From: Axinella damicornis
Lineage: Eukaryota; Porifera; Demospongiae; Axinellida; Axinellidae
DNA: 64,000 nt
Assembly (NCBI GenBank): GCA_963931865.1
Contig: OZ007518.1
Coordinates: forward strand, 4,136,436 to 4,200,435
Reading direction: 5' to 3'
Below, piece by piece: positions 10,801-21,775 of the stretch. The notes under the pieces were generated by a model. It was given only the letters and a program-made list of their open reading frames with translations. It searched no databases and had not been told where the DNA came from. The position numbers were made by a program, and so were the translations under genes. Each line of letters starts with the position of its first letter. Position 1 is the first letter of the stretch.

Positions 10801-13800
10801 CAAAAGATCTCTGTCGCTCTCCGTTCCTTCGCGAGGTATTGCCTCAGCGAATCGGGAGGTGCTCGAATCGACAAGCGGGCCCGGCCGAAGTGGAAGGGAG
10901 GAAGCGCGGGCCGTACAGGAGATACAGCCCAGAACAACGCTTTGTCGGTACGTCAGTGACCACGGCATAGCATCAGCTCGTTCGTACGTATCCATTCTTG
11001 ACACAATAATCGTTAAAAAATTTTCGTTGATGAGCTAAAATTTAACGCCACGAAAATTTTACACACAAAATATTTTTAACACGAAAATTTCTCGATCTAT
11101 GGTAGTATACAGCACCCAGTATGAGTTATGACTGGATGAATGATTGGATAACTGAATACTGTTTTCCACCCCATTTTCAGATGCCCTTCCACATCACCAG
11201 GGCGTTGGAAAGATTGAAATGTTTATCTCTATCACCTTGTTGATACTGGTGATGATACTGGCCGCTATGGTGATTGCAGTAGGTGTTTCTTTGTACCTGA
11301 AGCACAGACGGTGGCATCTGTATTCAGAGTACATCATGCCTGCAATGGTTGGCCTTCCAGATGTCAGTCCTAGCACTGTACTACAAGCTGCAAATCAGCA
11401 TCAAAACCTTCACGCACCAATGCCGGAACACTCACTCTTTAAACCTAGGGATGGTCGACATCATCCGAGAGGGATCTTAGCAACTCTACTGGAGTTCTCA
11501 GAGGCTGATTCTGGGTATGACACTACCAGTGTTGGAAGTGGGCGTGTCATGAATGGAAGCTGTACTAGTGTGAGATCAAGATCACTGAAAAAAGCTGACT
11601 CACAATTCATTAACAAAGTTGCCACTGGTATGCCATTCATGGAAGCACTAGGTCTGCTAGTTTGTGGTCACTCTGGAGGGGAGTATGTTAACCGTACACA
11701 TGACTTCATAGTCAGTATTCCTCCTGGAGCCATCAGGGTAGGAACGACGGTATGCATTGAAGTTGGAGTAACGTCATGTGGACCATTTGATTTTCCGACG
11801 GGGATGCAACCTGTGTCACCGATCGTTTGGCTGCACGCAAGGGAACCCATTTCCCTCCTTTTTTTGAAATCGGTCGAGCTGATACTGCCCCACTGCATAG
11901 AGATAAAGTCTCAGCTGGACATCCAGACCCTGCAGCTATGCTTCCTGAAAGCAGGCCACAGAAGCAACAAACTGGGGAAGTTTGAATTCTCACTAGCTGA
12001 TGGCCGAATAATACTCTCAGGTGATCACCACGGCATCCTCTGTACTCGGCACTTCTGTTTTAACTGTATTGCCGCAAAGTTAAGTGTGGAAAACTTAGAG
12101 CAGGTGAAATATTGTTTAACGACCGTGGAGCCTCTAGTTATCAGAAGGCCAGCCTGGAGAGTATACTACTGTGTCTCCTTCTTCCTGAAGGCATGCATTG
12201 AGGTTAGACTTAGACATAGATTTACTTATAGTTCAAATTATGTGACTGCCAAACTGGATATTTTTCCCCTTACAGACTATTAGGCGGCAGTATTCTGGTT
12301 ACGGTGAGGAATATAGGTTCACTACGAAACAGTTCAGCTTTGCTGGTGGCCACATTCCTCACATTAAGATTGAGTTTGAGAGGTGTCTTCCACAAGGGTG
12401 GCTCATGGCACTCAAATCTGGGAGTACGAAGGTACAAACTTTGTAGACTGTACGCATAGTAGACTTTGTGGAAGTGAACACGACATTAGTCACAGTAAAG
12501 AACTCGGAATGGCCCAAGACTGACCCCCCCCCCCTACAATTACTATTACTGCACATTCAGGAGATAGAAGATGACTTATAGGACAAGCTACAGGTTCAAT
12601 AATATCCATCCAAAATTTGCCTCACTGTCTATTTTTGCATGAATTTTCATAATCCTTGCTTTAGTAAGTCAGTTGGCCGTTATGTAAGCACGAAGTTCCA
12701 CATTGTAAAGGGTTCATTATAGTGAGGACAGGGGTAATTACATTTACCAAGTTGGATATGGAAATCTAAGTTTAACTGGAACGGCCGTATCTTCGTATTT
12801 TCCGGTTTTAGATCAAGGCCTGTGACGTCAACTTCTGGGATCTTGCAGTGAATGATCTTCAGCTCATGGAAGAGCTGAAGATGTATCCGCCTCGGTTCAT
12901 CGTTCACGTTAGTGGAGAAGCATCCTCCGGGAGTACAGTTGCAGCTGTGCACTTCAGAGGCACCGCGGCTGCAGAGGAACTGTGGTCCGAAATCCACCTC
13001 CCTTACAATGGTAAGCTCTGCATGATGTCCCATTCTTTACTCGAGACTCTATTGAACATAATTTTCTGTTGTTTTGAGTTACATTGGGCTGTCGTTTAGC
13101 CCTAAAAACCTGTTATCGGAGTTGTGATGTCACTTCCGGCAATGTTCTTGGAGGATAAGTTCTAGATCTGTGTGAGCAGAAAGAGTGGGAAAGGGGAGGT
13201 GGGTTTACTGGGTTACAACCAGGATCATTACAAGATCGGTTATAGGTGACTTGTCAATATAGACACTCCATAGTTACTGTAGCACAATACTAGTTATTTA
13301 CTTACTTTCGTTTTGAATGTTCCTGCTCCATGCAGGGCAACCTCTCGCCTGTGGTCGAAGGCAAGTGGAACGTGCAGGCTCTTCACACGTTGGGATGCCA
13401 GCAGTGGTAAGTATTGCTTGGGGTTAATGAGAGGGAGTTGAGAAGAGCCATCTCACAAAACAACCAGCTAGCATCGAGTAAGAAATTCCAGAGAGTTTTA
13501 TTAGTTGGGGGGATCATCTCCAGATTCCTACAAATTCAACACGCATGTTGTAGCATCTCAACCCCCCAGCAAAAAAAAAAATCCTGTTTGAAACCCTGTA
13601 GTTGGAGGGAAACCATCTCCAAATTCAGGATAATAAACTGAAGCATGCATGTAAAGCAGACAGCATGCGAAGCACACCTGTACTAGGGGTCTCCGGGCAT
13701 GTGTTTTTGGTAGCTACCAAATGCTTGTGTTCAAAACCACCTGTGTGCACTCTCTGTATGAAACCCTGAACTAATAGCACAGGTATCAGGTCTCCCAATC

Positions 13801-15099
13801 TGGGATCTTCCCTGGGATTTGCCCTTTGGCCACCACAAGGTGTGACCAGCTGAATATTCTGGTTGATCTCCTGGATACTTGTGGTCACATAGACCTCAAT
13901 GGGTTGACCTCAATGGGTTGACCTCAATGGGTTGACCTCAATGGGTTGACCTCAATGGGTTGACCTCAATGGGTTGACCTCAATGGGTTGACCTCAATGG
14001 GTGGTGTTGTGTCAGCAACCACAAGCAAAAGAGATTTTACTCAATTCCTATAAGGCACTTCTTAAGTTATGGAAAGTAACATACATAGTCTCATATTGGT
14101 GCAATAGGCAAGCAATCAATGAAATACACACCATTAATTGAAAGCAAGGCAATGCGTAAAGTCATCATCCACTGACTCTTTCATAATTGTGCAGTTGCTT
14201 TGACAATCGTGGGCAGTATGTAAACACAGTCTGGATCTGCTGAAGTATGCACAGTGTGAGAGCTAGTGAAACACGAGCTTGCCCTATCATGTTGTTGCCC
14301 CACCCGGAGCGAGGCTATAGCATCGTTCCCAGGTTCCCCCTACGTGTGCAGCAAGATAAGATGCCGTAAAACTTTTGTGGGTAATCCAGTCCACGATAAT
14401 ATTATGACACGAAATAATAAAGCGCGAGAATTTGACAACACGAAAATGTTAAATGTGTGTATTTGCCTTCATCCTGCAGGTTGACCAATCAGACACCCTC
14501 TACGATGCTTCACTGGGGGCAACAAGAGACCGTACTGTTTCAAACCAACAACTCCAACTAGGTTCGTACATTGCAGTACCGCCACAGTAGTTATTTATTG
14601 GCAGTAGTTGAGGCGAACCTAACTTATCCCCACATTGACCTTGCAGTAAAGTTTTTGTAAACTAAAGAAGTTACAACTAAAGCTAAAAATAGAAACAGGT
14701 TGGTAAGATCATTATCATCTATAAATAGAATTGTTTCTGTGTGTTCCAAAGTGTGAGTACTGATCAATTTGCTTGTGTGTATTGTACCTAGCCACAGGTG
14801 ACAGGTCATCTCCGACAGCTATCACTCTTCCTTCCCATGCACTTTGCAACCTCCATGCTGTCTCTCCTTTATCCACCTTCTCTATGGGACCTCCTCTTCC
14901 ACCCGTACCCCTCCCTCCAGGAATGGTGGTCCCTGTACACCTCTCCTCCAGCTGCAGGCCTCATGGATATGCGTGTGTGCACTCACAATGCAGGGTAGAC
15001 CTCTCTCTCCCTCCAGGTGTGTGCACGTCAGCTCACCTACATCAGATTCTGTATACGAACCGTTTTCCTCTCTCACTTCCTGTGTACTGTGTATTGGCT

Positions 15100-15149
<50 letters not shown>

Positions 15150-15834
15150 AGGGAAATGGATAAACTTCAATGGTGTGTGACTCTGGAACACAACAAGCTA
15201 ATGCACTCAAACTAGCAATTGATCTAAGTACCTAGTTTCGTTCCCAGACTCTCTCACGATCAGAAGGGTCTGGGAACGAGACTACAAGTACCTACATTCT
15301 ACATGAAAATGAAGCCAACAATGTCGATTAATCAGTACACAGGAAGTGACATCAGGTGGGAATATGTCTGTTGTTCATGATATGTTCATGATACTTTCAA
15401 TCTTCCATCCCCATTTCCGCATGTTTTATGAGCTCAACCTAGATAAGAAAAATGTGGTGGGCTTAGGTGTGAGTGTCTAAATGGTCGTCAAAACTAATCA
15501 ATATCTCATCCTCATACCAGACTGCCCCACAAACCAGGAACTGGAAGAACTGACTCAGCACATACTGGGAACTCTGCAGCTGGACTGGACAAAGCTTCTC
15601 AGCTACCTCAATATCCCAGACCACCTAATCCCGGCCATTAAGGAGGAATGTACTCTGAGAGAGAGGGTGCTGCGGATGCTGAAGGAGTGGAGGTGTCTCC
15701 ATGCTCGTCAAGCTACTCGGCTCCTTCTGGCGGAGGCGGTGAGGAGGGCGGACCTGAGACTGTGGAGAGCCGCTGATGCTCTGGTGCTGCAGAGCGAGGG
15801 TTGCAACACTGAACCTCAGGATCAGAGCAAATAG
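7865..15834 (+). CDS. UNC5-like transmembrane receptor: ZU5, UPA and death domain
   Basis: Eight exons join in frame to 724 residues: 7865-7970, 11181-12202, 12276-12431, 12812-13010, 13336-13406, 14480-14561, 14792-15016 and 15521-15834. All have GT-AG sites and matching phases. A signal peptide (MKALVLLVVCLLSC within the first 25 residues) precedes an ectodomain of only about 25 residues with one N-glycosylation sequon (NAT). A transmembrane helix (about 49-75) follows. The cytoplasmic part has a ZU5 domain (about 198-280, GGEYVNRTHDF and SIPPGAI), a UPA-like region (RVYYCVSFFLKA onward), a proline-rich linker in exon 7, and a C-terminal death domain (about 625-705). This is the intracellular architecture of UNC5 netrin receptors, but no Ig or thrombospondin repeats are present. 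Known UNC5 proteins signal through the death domain; the ligand here is unknown. An in-frame ATG at 7880 could also start it. The exon chain needs transcript support. Confidence 0.82.
9178..10598. mobile_element. Non-autonomous hAT-like transposon, 1.4 kb
   Basis: It sits in intron 1 of the ZU5/death gene. The ends are CAGGGCCGCCAAGAGGG and, reading inward from the right, CAGGGCCACCGAGAAGG. The exact 8-bp target duplication AATGAGAG occurs at 9170-9177 and 10599-10606. The CAGGG end and the 8-bp duplication fit the hAT superfamily. No transposase frame is visible. Inside are two clusters of GGTCCTAGGACCACGCGTCC-like repeats (about 9600-9765 and 10240-10350) in opposite orientation. Confidence 0.85.
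10610..11106 (+). mobile_element. Inverted-repeat transposon with decayed transposase N-terminus
   Basis: The ends are TACCGTAGATCGGGAAA and, inverted, TACCATAGATCGAGAAA. AT-rich subterminal arms contain CACGAAAATTT. The central part (about 10740-10990) encodes, in one plus frame, KRGPYRRYSPEQRF and, after a frameshift near 10940, RYVSDHGIASARSY. Together these resemble the helix-turn-helix start of DDE transposases. The reading frame is broken, so it is a remnant. It lies immediately right of the hAT-like element, inside intron 1 of the ZU5/death gene. A GTACGT follows the conserved motif but I do not call it a host exon. Confidence 0.65.
13892..14002. repeat. 14-bp tandem repeat
   Basis: About eight perfect copies of GACCTCAATGGGTT lie in intron 5 of the ZU5/death-domain gene. 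Confidence 0.95.
15100..15147. repeat. Poly-G tract of 48 bases
   Basis: An uninterrupted run of 48 G lies in the intron before the death-domain exon. Comparable runs occur at 31836-31874 (39 G) and, shorter, at about 36340, 38645, 43755 (C), 50884, 53059, 61441 and 61949 (C). True lengths may be misassembled. Confidence 0.95.
15233..15284. mobile_element. 52-bp TAGYCTC-family element
   Basis: The ends are TAGTTTCGTTCCCAGAC and TCTGGGAACGAGACTA. AAGTACCT is repeated at 15226-15233 and 15286-15293. It lies in the intron before the death-domain exon and is non-coding. Confidence 0.8.
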
Positions 15835-16770
15835 TTTTGTGCTCTTCTAAAACTCAATTTGATGCCGGATCCAGCATTATGTTGCGTAGTATGATTGACC
15901 TATCACTTTTCTCACAACGGACAAAGTTGTTTCACATTGAAGGGCTGAGAACCAGAGTGGCCTAACCCACAAACATTGAACTAGCGGCCCTAAACTTGAG
16001 AATGCTTATAAAATGTGTTTCATCAGGAGCTACTGAAATTTCAAAATTTCGGTCATATGCTTGTACCCATTGCGTGACCCATTGCATATTTTTTACTCAA
16101 TTTTTGATTCATGCAATTTCCAGTACTTGATTTGGGGTTAGGCCACTCTGGTTCTCATCCCTTCAATATTATCATAGCCGATGAGTCAAGGACATGAGGT
16201 ACTGAAGTACCACTCAACTGGCCATAGTTATATACGCCCGATCATTAAACATGCAAACCTATAATAGAGAACCACATGCAGCCTTTGCAGTGTGAGCTAT
16301 ATAGGCATGTAGCTAGCTGCTGCTGCCCCAAATAAGGATCTCCTCCACCATACGAGACTTGGGGGCCGGGGAACGGCTCCCAGCGGCAGCCAAATCGGTT
16401 TATATCATATGCATCTCTGAGGAATTGAGTTGACAACCATCGGAGGGTGGTATATGGGTTGGACTTGAAGCTGCCAGCAGCTCTGACACAAGAGCATGTG
16501 CAGTGGGCCAGCTGCAGTGTCTGCAGTACATGAAAGGGGGCTAGGATGCCAATTAATCTCCACTTCACATAGTATTACATGCTAGCTTTCTATAATAAGC
16601 CGTATCATCATAGCCTTGTTCCCAGGCCCCATCAGAAAAGGGGCCTGGGAATGAGGATAGTACGATCACACATTGAATTGACACACGTACATGCATGCAT
16701 GGTACGTACTGAGTGAATGTAATAATATAATTCAGGATTTGCTCCACATTAAATTTCCACGCACTGCATA
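15835..16770. other. Intergenic region with two inverted-repeat elements
   Basis: It separates the convergent ZU5/death and glycosyltransferase genes. An inverted-repeat element spans about 15937-16172, with arms containing GAACCAGAGTGGCCTAACCC and its complement. A diverged fragment of the same family occurs near 22970-23060. A 49-bp TAGCC-family element (16611-16659) has flanks GTATCATCA and GTACGATCA, an imperfect 9-bp duplication. No gene is evident. Confidence 0.65.
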
Positions 16771-18366
16771 CTACAATGCACCATCATTGTCCATGCCATC
16801 AACCCCCTGGTGAAGCCGTTCGTTCTCCTTCTTCAGCTCCTTGAAGGCCAGCATCCCCAGCTGAGTATGGGAGGCCTCCCCTATAGCCTTGCTTCCCAAA
16901 CACATGTTGTACTGGAGGGGAGGAAGATGGGGATCACAATGCTTCTCGTGCCACAAGTGGAATATTCCCCCGTCGGGTGCCCGTGTAACTTCCAAATTGC
17001 TCTGCACAAACTTCCTGTAGAGTTTAACATCCTCAAATCCCCAGCCCTGAATGGTGGTATCAAATCCCCGCATGAAGAGGAAATCAGAGCGGTAGATGCA
17101 GGTCATCCCAAAACCAAACGTTCTCCAAAACCCAGTATCTCTCGTCAGGACTAGCTGCTCACTCAAAGCTGGAATCTCTGATTTGTCACTGTAGACAATT
17201 TGCGGGTTGTACAAGCTGAAGACTATAGGATAGAACACTTTAGCACCTGGAGCTGCATTGAGTCTGCAACGGTCCAAGAAGCTTGCATCAAAGGCGATAT
17301 CGACATCACAGAAGAACAGTAGAACGTTGCCTTTATCCCAAGACTCAGCCCCAGCCAGGAGGCCAACCCCACGTGAAAACATATCTGTTCTCTCAATGAA
17401 TTTATAGTGGGAATAGTGATTGTCGTTTGCAATCCGTTCCAAAATCTGCTTTGCTTCTTCTTTTCCTTCCACGCCAAAGTACACAACCGTCAGGAACACC
17501 TTTTGATCCTTTTGGATGCAATTCTCTGCAAACATTTCCATAAATTGCTGGAACGTTTCCACGCGGCCTGATAGAGGAACCACCAGATTTATCCACTCTG
17601 TTCGTTTGTCGTATGTCTGCACTTGGACCTTCTGAATCGGTGCAAACGGTCTGAACAACTCAACATGCTGAAACACGTGCTTCTTATCCTTGGCTTTGAA
17701 GTAGAGCTCGTATTGCGTACCTCTGTTTCTATCAGTGCGGGTGTACCCCTGTTCTAAGTCAAACGGAGTGTACTGCTTTGCCCTGCTGTCAGTATTCAAA
17801 GCTCCGAGAGCTGTCTCCATCACGTCTTCCATTTCTTTCTTCCTGTCAGCAATGGGTGGTGCCTCGGGTTTGTTCATCATGCCAGCTTCTAGCAGATAGA
17901 GCCTGTCTTTCGTGAACGTGACGTACGGTATCACTTCGAATTCCGATGATTGTTGTATGTTCAATGTTCGTGCAATGTTGGGACCAATCTGCGGTGCTAG
18001 TCTGAAATCATTTTCTCTTTTTCTTGGGCCACCACTTTCTAAGCTTGACAGCTTCTCAATCAACTGCCGATTTCTCCTCTCTAAATCCTTCACAAGCGCT
18101 CTCTGCACTTCAAGCTTTCGCCGGGTTTCGGCATTCTGTGCTCGTAACCTCTCCAAGGTATCCAAGCTCTTTTGCTCATTGGCCTTCATCAGAGCCTGTA
18201 GGTAGTCAGTCTGTTGTTCCAAGTCCCTACAACCTTCATCGTTCATTAATCTCCTCCCGTGGATTATTCTGCGAGGAAGAACCGGGTAGTAGTACTGTAC
18301 ACCCGCCAGGGTAAGGATGCAGAGAAGTACAAGTGAAACGGCCTTCCATTTTATTCTGATTGCCAT
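16771..18366 (-). CDS. CSGALNACT: Chondroitin sulfate N-acetylgalactosaminyltransferase
   Basis: Intronless type II Golgi glycosyltransferase of 531 residues, matching the 530-540 of animal CSGALNACT1/2, which add GalNAc to start and extend chondroitin chains. It has a short cytosolic N-terminus, a membrane anchor (AVSLVLLCILTLAGVQYYY), then a coiled-coil stem (DLERLRAQNAE region). The catalytic domain begins near INLVVPLSGRVETF. It keeps LTVVYFG, the metal-binding DxD in LLFFCDVDIAF, KVFYPIVFS, GFWRTFGFGMTC and GWGFEDVKLYRKF, and the C-terminal FHLWHEKHCD. The ATG at 18366 is chosen because the open frame upstream has only non-ATG starts. Lack of introns is unusual compared with vertebrate genes. 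Whether it prefers chondroitin initiation or elongation cannot be told from sequence. Confidence 0.93.
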   Translation of the reverse strand: MAIRIKWKAVSLVLLCILTLAGVQYYYPVLPRRIIHGRRLMNDEGCRDLEQQTDYLQALMKANEQKSLDTLERLRAQNAETRRKLEVQRALVKDLERRNRQLIEKLSSLESGGPRKRENDFRLAPQIGPNIARTLNIQQSSEFEVIPYVTFTKDRLYLLEAGMMNKPEAPPIADRKKEMEDVMETALGALNTDSRAKQYTPFDLEQGYTRTDRNRGTQYELYFKAKDKKHVFQHVELFRPFAPIQKVQVQTYDKRTEWINLVVPLSGRVETFQQFMEMFAENCIQKDQKVFLTVVYFGVEGKEEAKQILERIANDNHYSHYKFIERTDMFSRGVGLLAGAESWDKGNVLLFFCDVDIAFDASFLDRCRLNAAPGAKVFYPIVFSLYNPQIVYSDKSEIPALSEQLVLTRDTGFWRTFGFGMTCIYRSDFLFMRGFDTTIQGWGFEDVKLYRKFVQSNLEVTRAPDGGIFHLWHEKHCDPHLPPLQYNMCLGSKAIGEASHTQLGMLAFKELKKENERLHQGVDGMDNDGAL

Positions 18367-20548
18367 TAGACGTCTATCAACGATGACAAAGGGTATGATT
18401 GTGACTTGTGACAGCAAGATGGCTCAACTTCACAGTGGGTCAATCAACAAGTGCACCTGGATGAATAGATGAATTCACGGACTACATACGTACTTACAGC
18501 AAATCTGTGTTGTTCTTTTTATGATATAGGCTATAGGCTAGATCTAGCTATAGCACAATCATCTAGCTCAGAGTGCTGAGTAAATTGCTGCATGACAGCT
18601 ACGAGCCCCTCCCAACCGGCGAGAGTCCATTCATTATCTTGGAGTAGCTGTTGTACCATCAAAACCGTCTAAAGAACTCACCAAACATATCCGACGCTGC
18701 ATTCTAGTGACAGTCGCTGGTGCTAAGAAAAGACTAGCTAGCACCTTGGCATCGTAGACGTAGCTACGGAATGCCTGTTAGCGGAAACTGCTTATTAGGT
18801 GCGCATTGTGTACATTCCATGCGCCATGCGGAAGTAATCCCAGGCTGTCTTGGTTCGAAATTCGCCCTCTATGGCCTCTTGCATTACGGAAGCGCGCATG
18901 CGCACTCAGCACTGCCGGCCAATTCTGCATCACAATCTGTAGGTAAACTACTGACTGAATGAGAGGCATTTCACTCCCCAAAACATTAACAGTCATCACA
19001 TTCCACCGATTCATTCACTAGTCTCGTGCCCAGACCATCTGGGAGCGAGACTGCATACTCACATACAGCTTTTAATGTGTAATCTACGTGATGGCCATAG
19101 CTGGCACATGCATGCAATGCTGATTAAATTATTATTAAATTTTAACATGCACCTGCAAGTAAAAGAAGATCCACACAAATTAATGGTTGAGCCAAGTTGT
19201 TTCTCCCTGGGTATAGCTACGCATGTACACTAGGACGGCAGAGCTGTTCCACAATCCCAGAGAAAGGATGACGGAGTCCTCAGTGCCGGCTGTAAGCACA
19301 AGTAGAAGGATCTAAATTGTAAGCGTAAGTAGAAGGGATCTAAATGATGTAATTTTGTTGTTCAATGCCTGCTTTGGCTGCAGTCGGCTCCAGGAGGTTC
19401 CCGCAAAATCCTGTAGAGGCCTGCAACTGCTTGGGGAGCAAGTCTGACTGATACAAAATGATGTTTAGTGCCCACCCATTTCCAAGGTTGAATGTGGCAC
19501 CTCGAGATCCATGGAACTGAAGTGGATTGGAGCAATGGTGCTATCATGCAGGACAAGAATATATATAGCTAATTCTCACACGCAATATTATAATTTTGTT
19601 CCTCTTTTCCTAGGCCTGGCCCGGATTACCATCTCTGCCATACTGAAATCGCCTCCGGGCCATATGGTGGCAGCTAGTGTCATAGCTATACCTAGCTATC
19701 AAGAGTTAGCCTTGTTCCCAGGCCCCATCGGCCTGGGAATGAGGTTGCGTACATTAAAGTCACTCCCAACAAATTGAAGTGACTACATTGTGTATACTGT
19801 ACCAATTTCAGAATGTTCACATGGGCATGTAGCTAAGTACACTGTACATGTATAAGATGGTCATGGGTGCAAACTGAAACCCTTAATTGTGGCAAACGTT
19901 GTAGCTGTTCCATGATTGTGCTTTGTAGCTATCTGCCCACGTAAAGACGGCTGAAGTCAGTATTTATAGTGTAGCTATACTAGTATTACACTCCTTTATG
20001 TAACTACCTGATTTCGAAGCTGCTAGCATATCGGGTCCGGGGCGGACACTATCCGCGACCGGACGCGATCCGCTGTGAGACCGGGCAACCGTTTGCTCAG
20101 CTTTGCTGCTCCCCGATTGCGTCCGCTTGAGCTGCTGCTCCCCAATTGCGTCCGTTTCAGCTGCCCACTGAGTTCTGGAAGGTTCCAACCCTGCGCAAGC
20201 ATTCGACGTGACCTTTGACCTCTCGGAAAAGACGCTGCCTCACAGGCTAGGACAACTTGAGGAGCTACCTTCGTAGGCCAGTTTGGTGGTGTTGTATACG
20301 GCTTTTTTGATGAAGTCATAGTCCAGTCCAGACCCTTCTGCGTTTCGTTTCCGGGATGGGCGCCGGCGGGGAGGAAGGGATACGCCCACCCACCCTGGGA
20401 ACCAAACTATCCGCGGTCAAAGTTTTGTAATGTCCCGTTTACGCATGCGCAAGGCTTTGTTTATTATATTTAAGAGGGGCGTAAACTCATCTGAGAGCAG
20501 AGCCTTGTCGCTGGACTCCTGTGTCAAGGAGGCTATAATAGGACGATC
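18367..20548. other. Intergenic region between divergent glycosyltransferase and C2/death genes
   Basis: It presumably holds the promoters of both flanking genes. Two very short TAGYCTC-family elements are visible: 19019-19053 (TAGTCTCGTGCCCAGACC with its complement, no clear duplication) and 19707-19747 (TAGCCTTGTTCCCAGGCC with its complement). A minus-strand open frame at 20023-20319 is unrecognised and not called. Confidence 0.55.
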
Positions 20549-21775
20549 ATGTCTATTCGGATGGTGGTAAAGGCGGCAAGTAATTTGCCAAAACTTGACC
20601 AATTCGGCAAATGCGATCCGTACTGCGAGCTGACTTTCCACGACGAAAAGCAATCGACGCAAGTCATCGACAACAGCCAGAACCCCAAATGGAATGAATC
20701 GTTCAAATGGACATTGGAAGTCGCCCCTGACGTGACTGAAGGGGTACGCGTAGACATCTATGACCATGAAAATCTGGGTAAGAGTCGCTTAATGGCGAAG
20801 GGGGCAGTACCTCTGGCAGAAGTTCTGGAAACTGAAGACGATGTAAATTTGGATATTCAGTTGCAGTCCCCTGACGATGAACCTCTGCAGTCGACTCTAT
20901 CAGTGGAGTTGGAGTATACCGTTCCAGTGTCTCAGAGGCTAAAGCAACAAGCAGAAAAGAATAAGAAGGAGAAGCTCACTCTTCGGGAACAGTTAAATGC
21001 AGCTCAATTGCGACTTGAAGAACTTGAGGAACAACTGCAACAACTCTCTCTTATGGCAGGAAAGAATGAAAAAGAGCTGACCGAAAAGAAAAGGGTTGCC
21101 AAAATTCTAACCAAGCTTGTCGTTGGGGAAAAGGAGCACTATGAGGGTAAACTGCGTGAGGAGCGGCTACTCTTGCAGGATCGAGTGCAAGAGCTCACCT
21201 CGGACTTGGAACGGGAGAGTGGTGGAGACACTGAACAGATACGTGAAGCTAATGCCGAGTTGCGTGATGTTGAAGTCCAACAGAGAACGCTGCAGCGACT
21301 CATTCCCGGATTCAAGGGTGACGTGGCAACCAGTGTGACCACTGATATTGATTTTGATTTAACTGGTGTTCCACTATTCGAGGAAGTACAAGACAGGGTT
21401 CTCACTAACGACGACCACCCCCATGTGAGGGCTTCCATTTCTGATGCTGCTCCAAAGTGGCACAGTATTGGACTTACCTTCGGTTTGAGGCCATCTACTC
21501 TGGATATCATCAAGGCGGCCAACTTCGATGACACGGAGTTCTGCCTCAATGCTGTGCTTGCTCACTGGCTGAACCAGGACTACCAGGTGAGCAGGTATGG
21601 CGAACCAACCTGGAGAAAGCTTCTTATGGTCATTGCTCACCCAACGGGAGGTGATAACGCAAGCCTCGCTGACAGCATTGCGAAGGGACGTCAGCCGAAA
21701 AAGCCCTCGCCAATCCCTCAGAGTCTTCGGAAGCCAGGAGATGCAACAGATAAAGAGTGCTGTACTATTCTGTAG
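20549..21775 (+). CDS. C2 / coiled-coil / death-domain protein with CaaX end, copy 1
   Basis: Intronless, 408 residues. An N-terminal C2 domain (about 1-120) has loop 1 NLPKLDQFGKCDPYCEL and loop 3 IYDHENLGK. Several acidic Ca-binding positions are kept, one replaced. A long coiled coil follows (about 128-265, SQRLKQQAEKNKKEKL onward). A death domain lies at about 295-375 (KWHSIGLTFGLRPSTLDII to WRKLLMVIAHPTGG), then a basic proline-rich tail. The last residues are ECCTIL, a CaaX box with Leu last, which predicts geranylgeranylation, with a neighbouring Cys that could be palmitoylated. A membrane-recruited death-fold adaptor is inferred. I know no vertebrate protein with exactly this order. 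The duplicate at 28065 differs at about 29 residues by eye. Confidence 0.88.
   Translation: MSIRMVVKAASNLPKLDQFGKCDPYCELTFHDEKQSTQVIDNSQNPKWNESFKWTLEVAPDVTEGVRVDIYDHENLGKSRLMAKGAVPLAEVLETEDDVNLDIQLQSPDDEPLQSTLSVELEYTVPVSQRLKQQAEKNKKEKLTLREQLNAAQLRLEELEEQLQQLSLMAGKNEKELTEKKRVAKILTKLVVGEKEHYEGKLREERLLLQDRVQELTSDLERESGGDTEQIREANAELRDVEVQQRTLQRLIPGFKGDVATSVTTDIDFDLTGVPLFEEVQDRVLTNDDHPHVRASISDAAPKWHSIGLTFGLRPSTLDIIKAANFDDTEFCLNAVLAHWLNQDYQVSRYGEPTWRKLLMVIAHPTGGDNASLADSIAKGRQPKKPSPIPQSLRKPGDATDKECCTIL

Noticed and set aside
13889..14001. CRISPR-like direct repeats
   Set aside because: The 14-bp units are strictly tandem with no spacers, in an intron of an animal gene. It is a minisatellite.
20023..20319. 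Minus-strand open frame of 98 codons upstream of C2/death copy 1
   Set aside because: It has Arg/Ser-rich content with internal short repeats, no splice context and no counterpart upstream of copy 2.
21139..21549. Antisense open frames across the C2/death genes (also 28655-29065) and across the RING/TRAF repeats (3477-3869)
   Set aside because: They are shadows of well-supported genes on the other strand.
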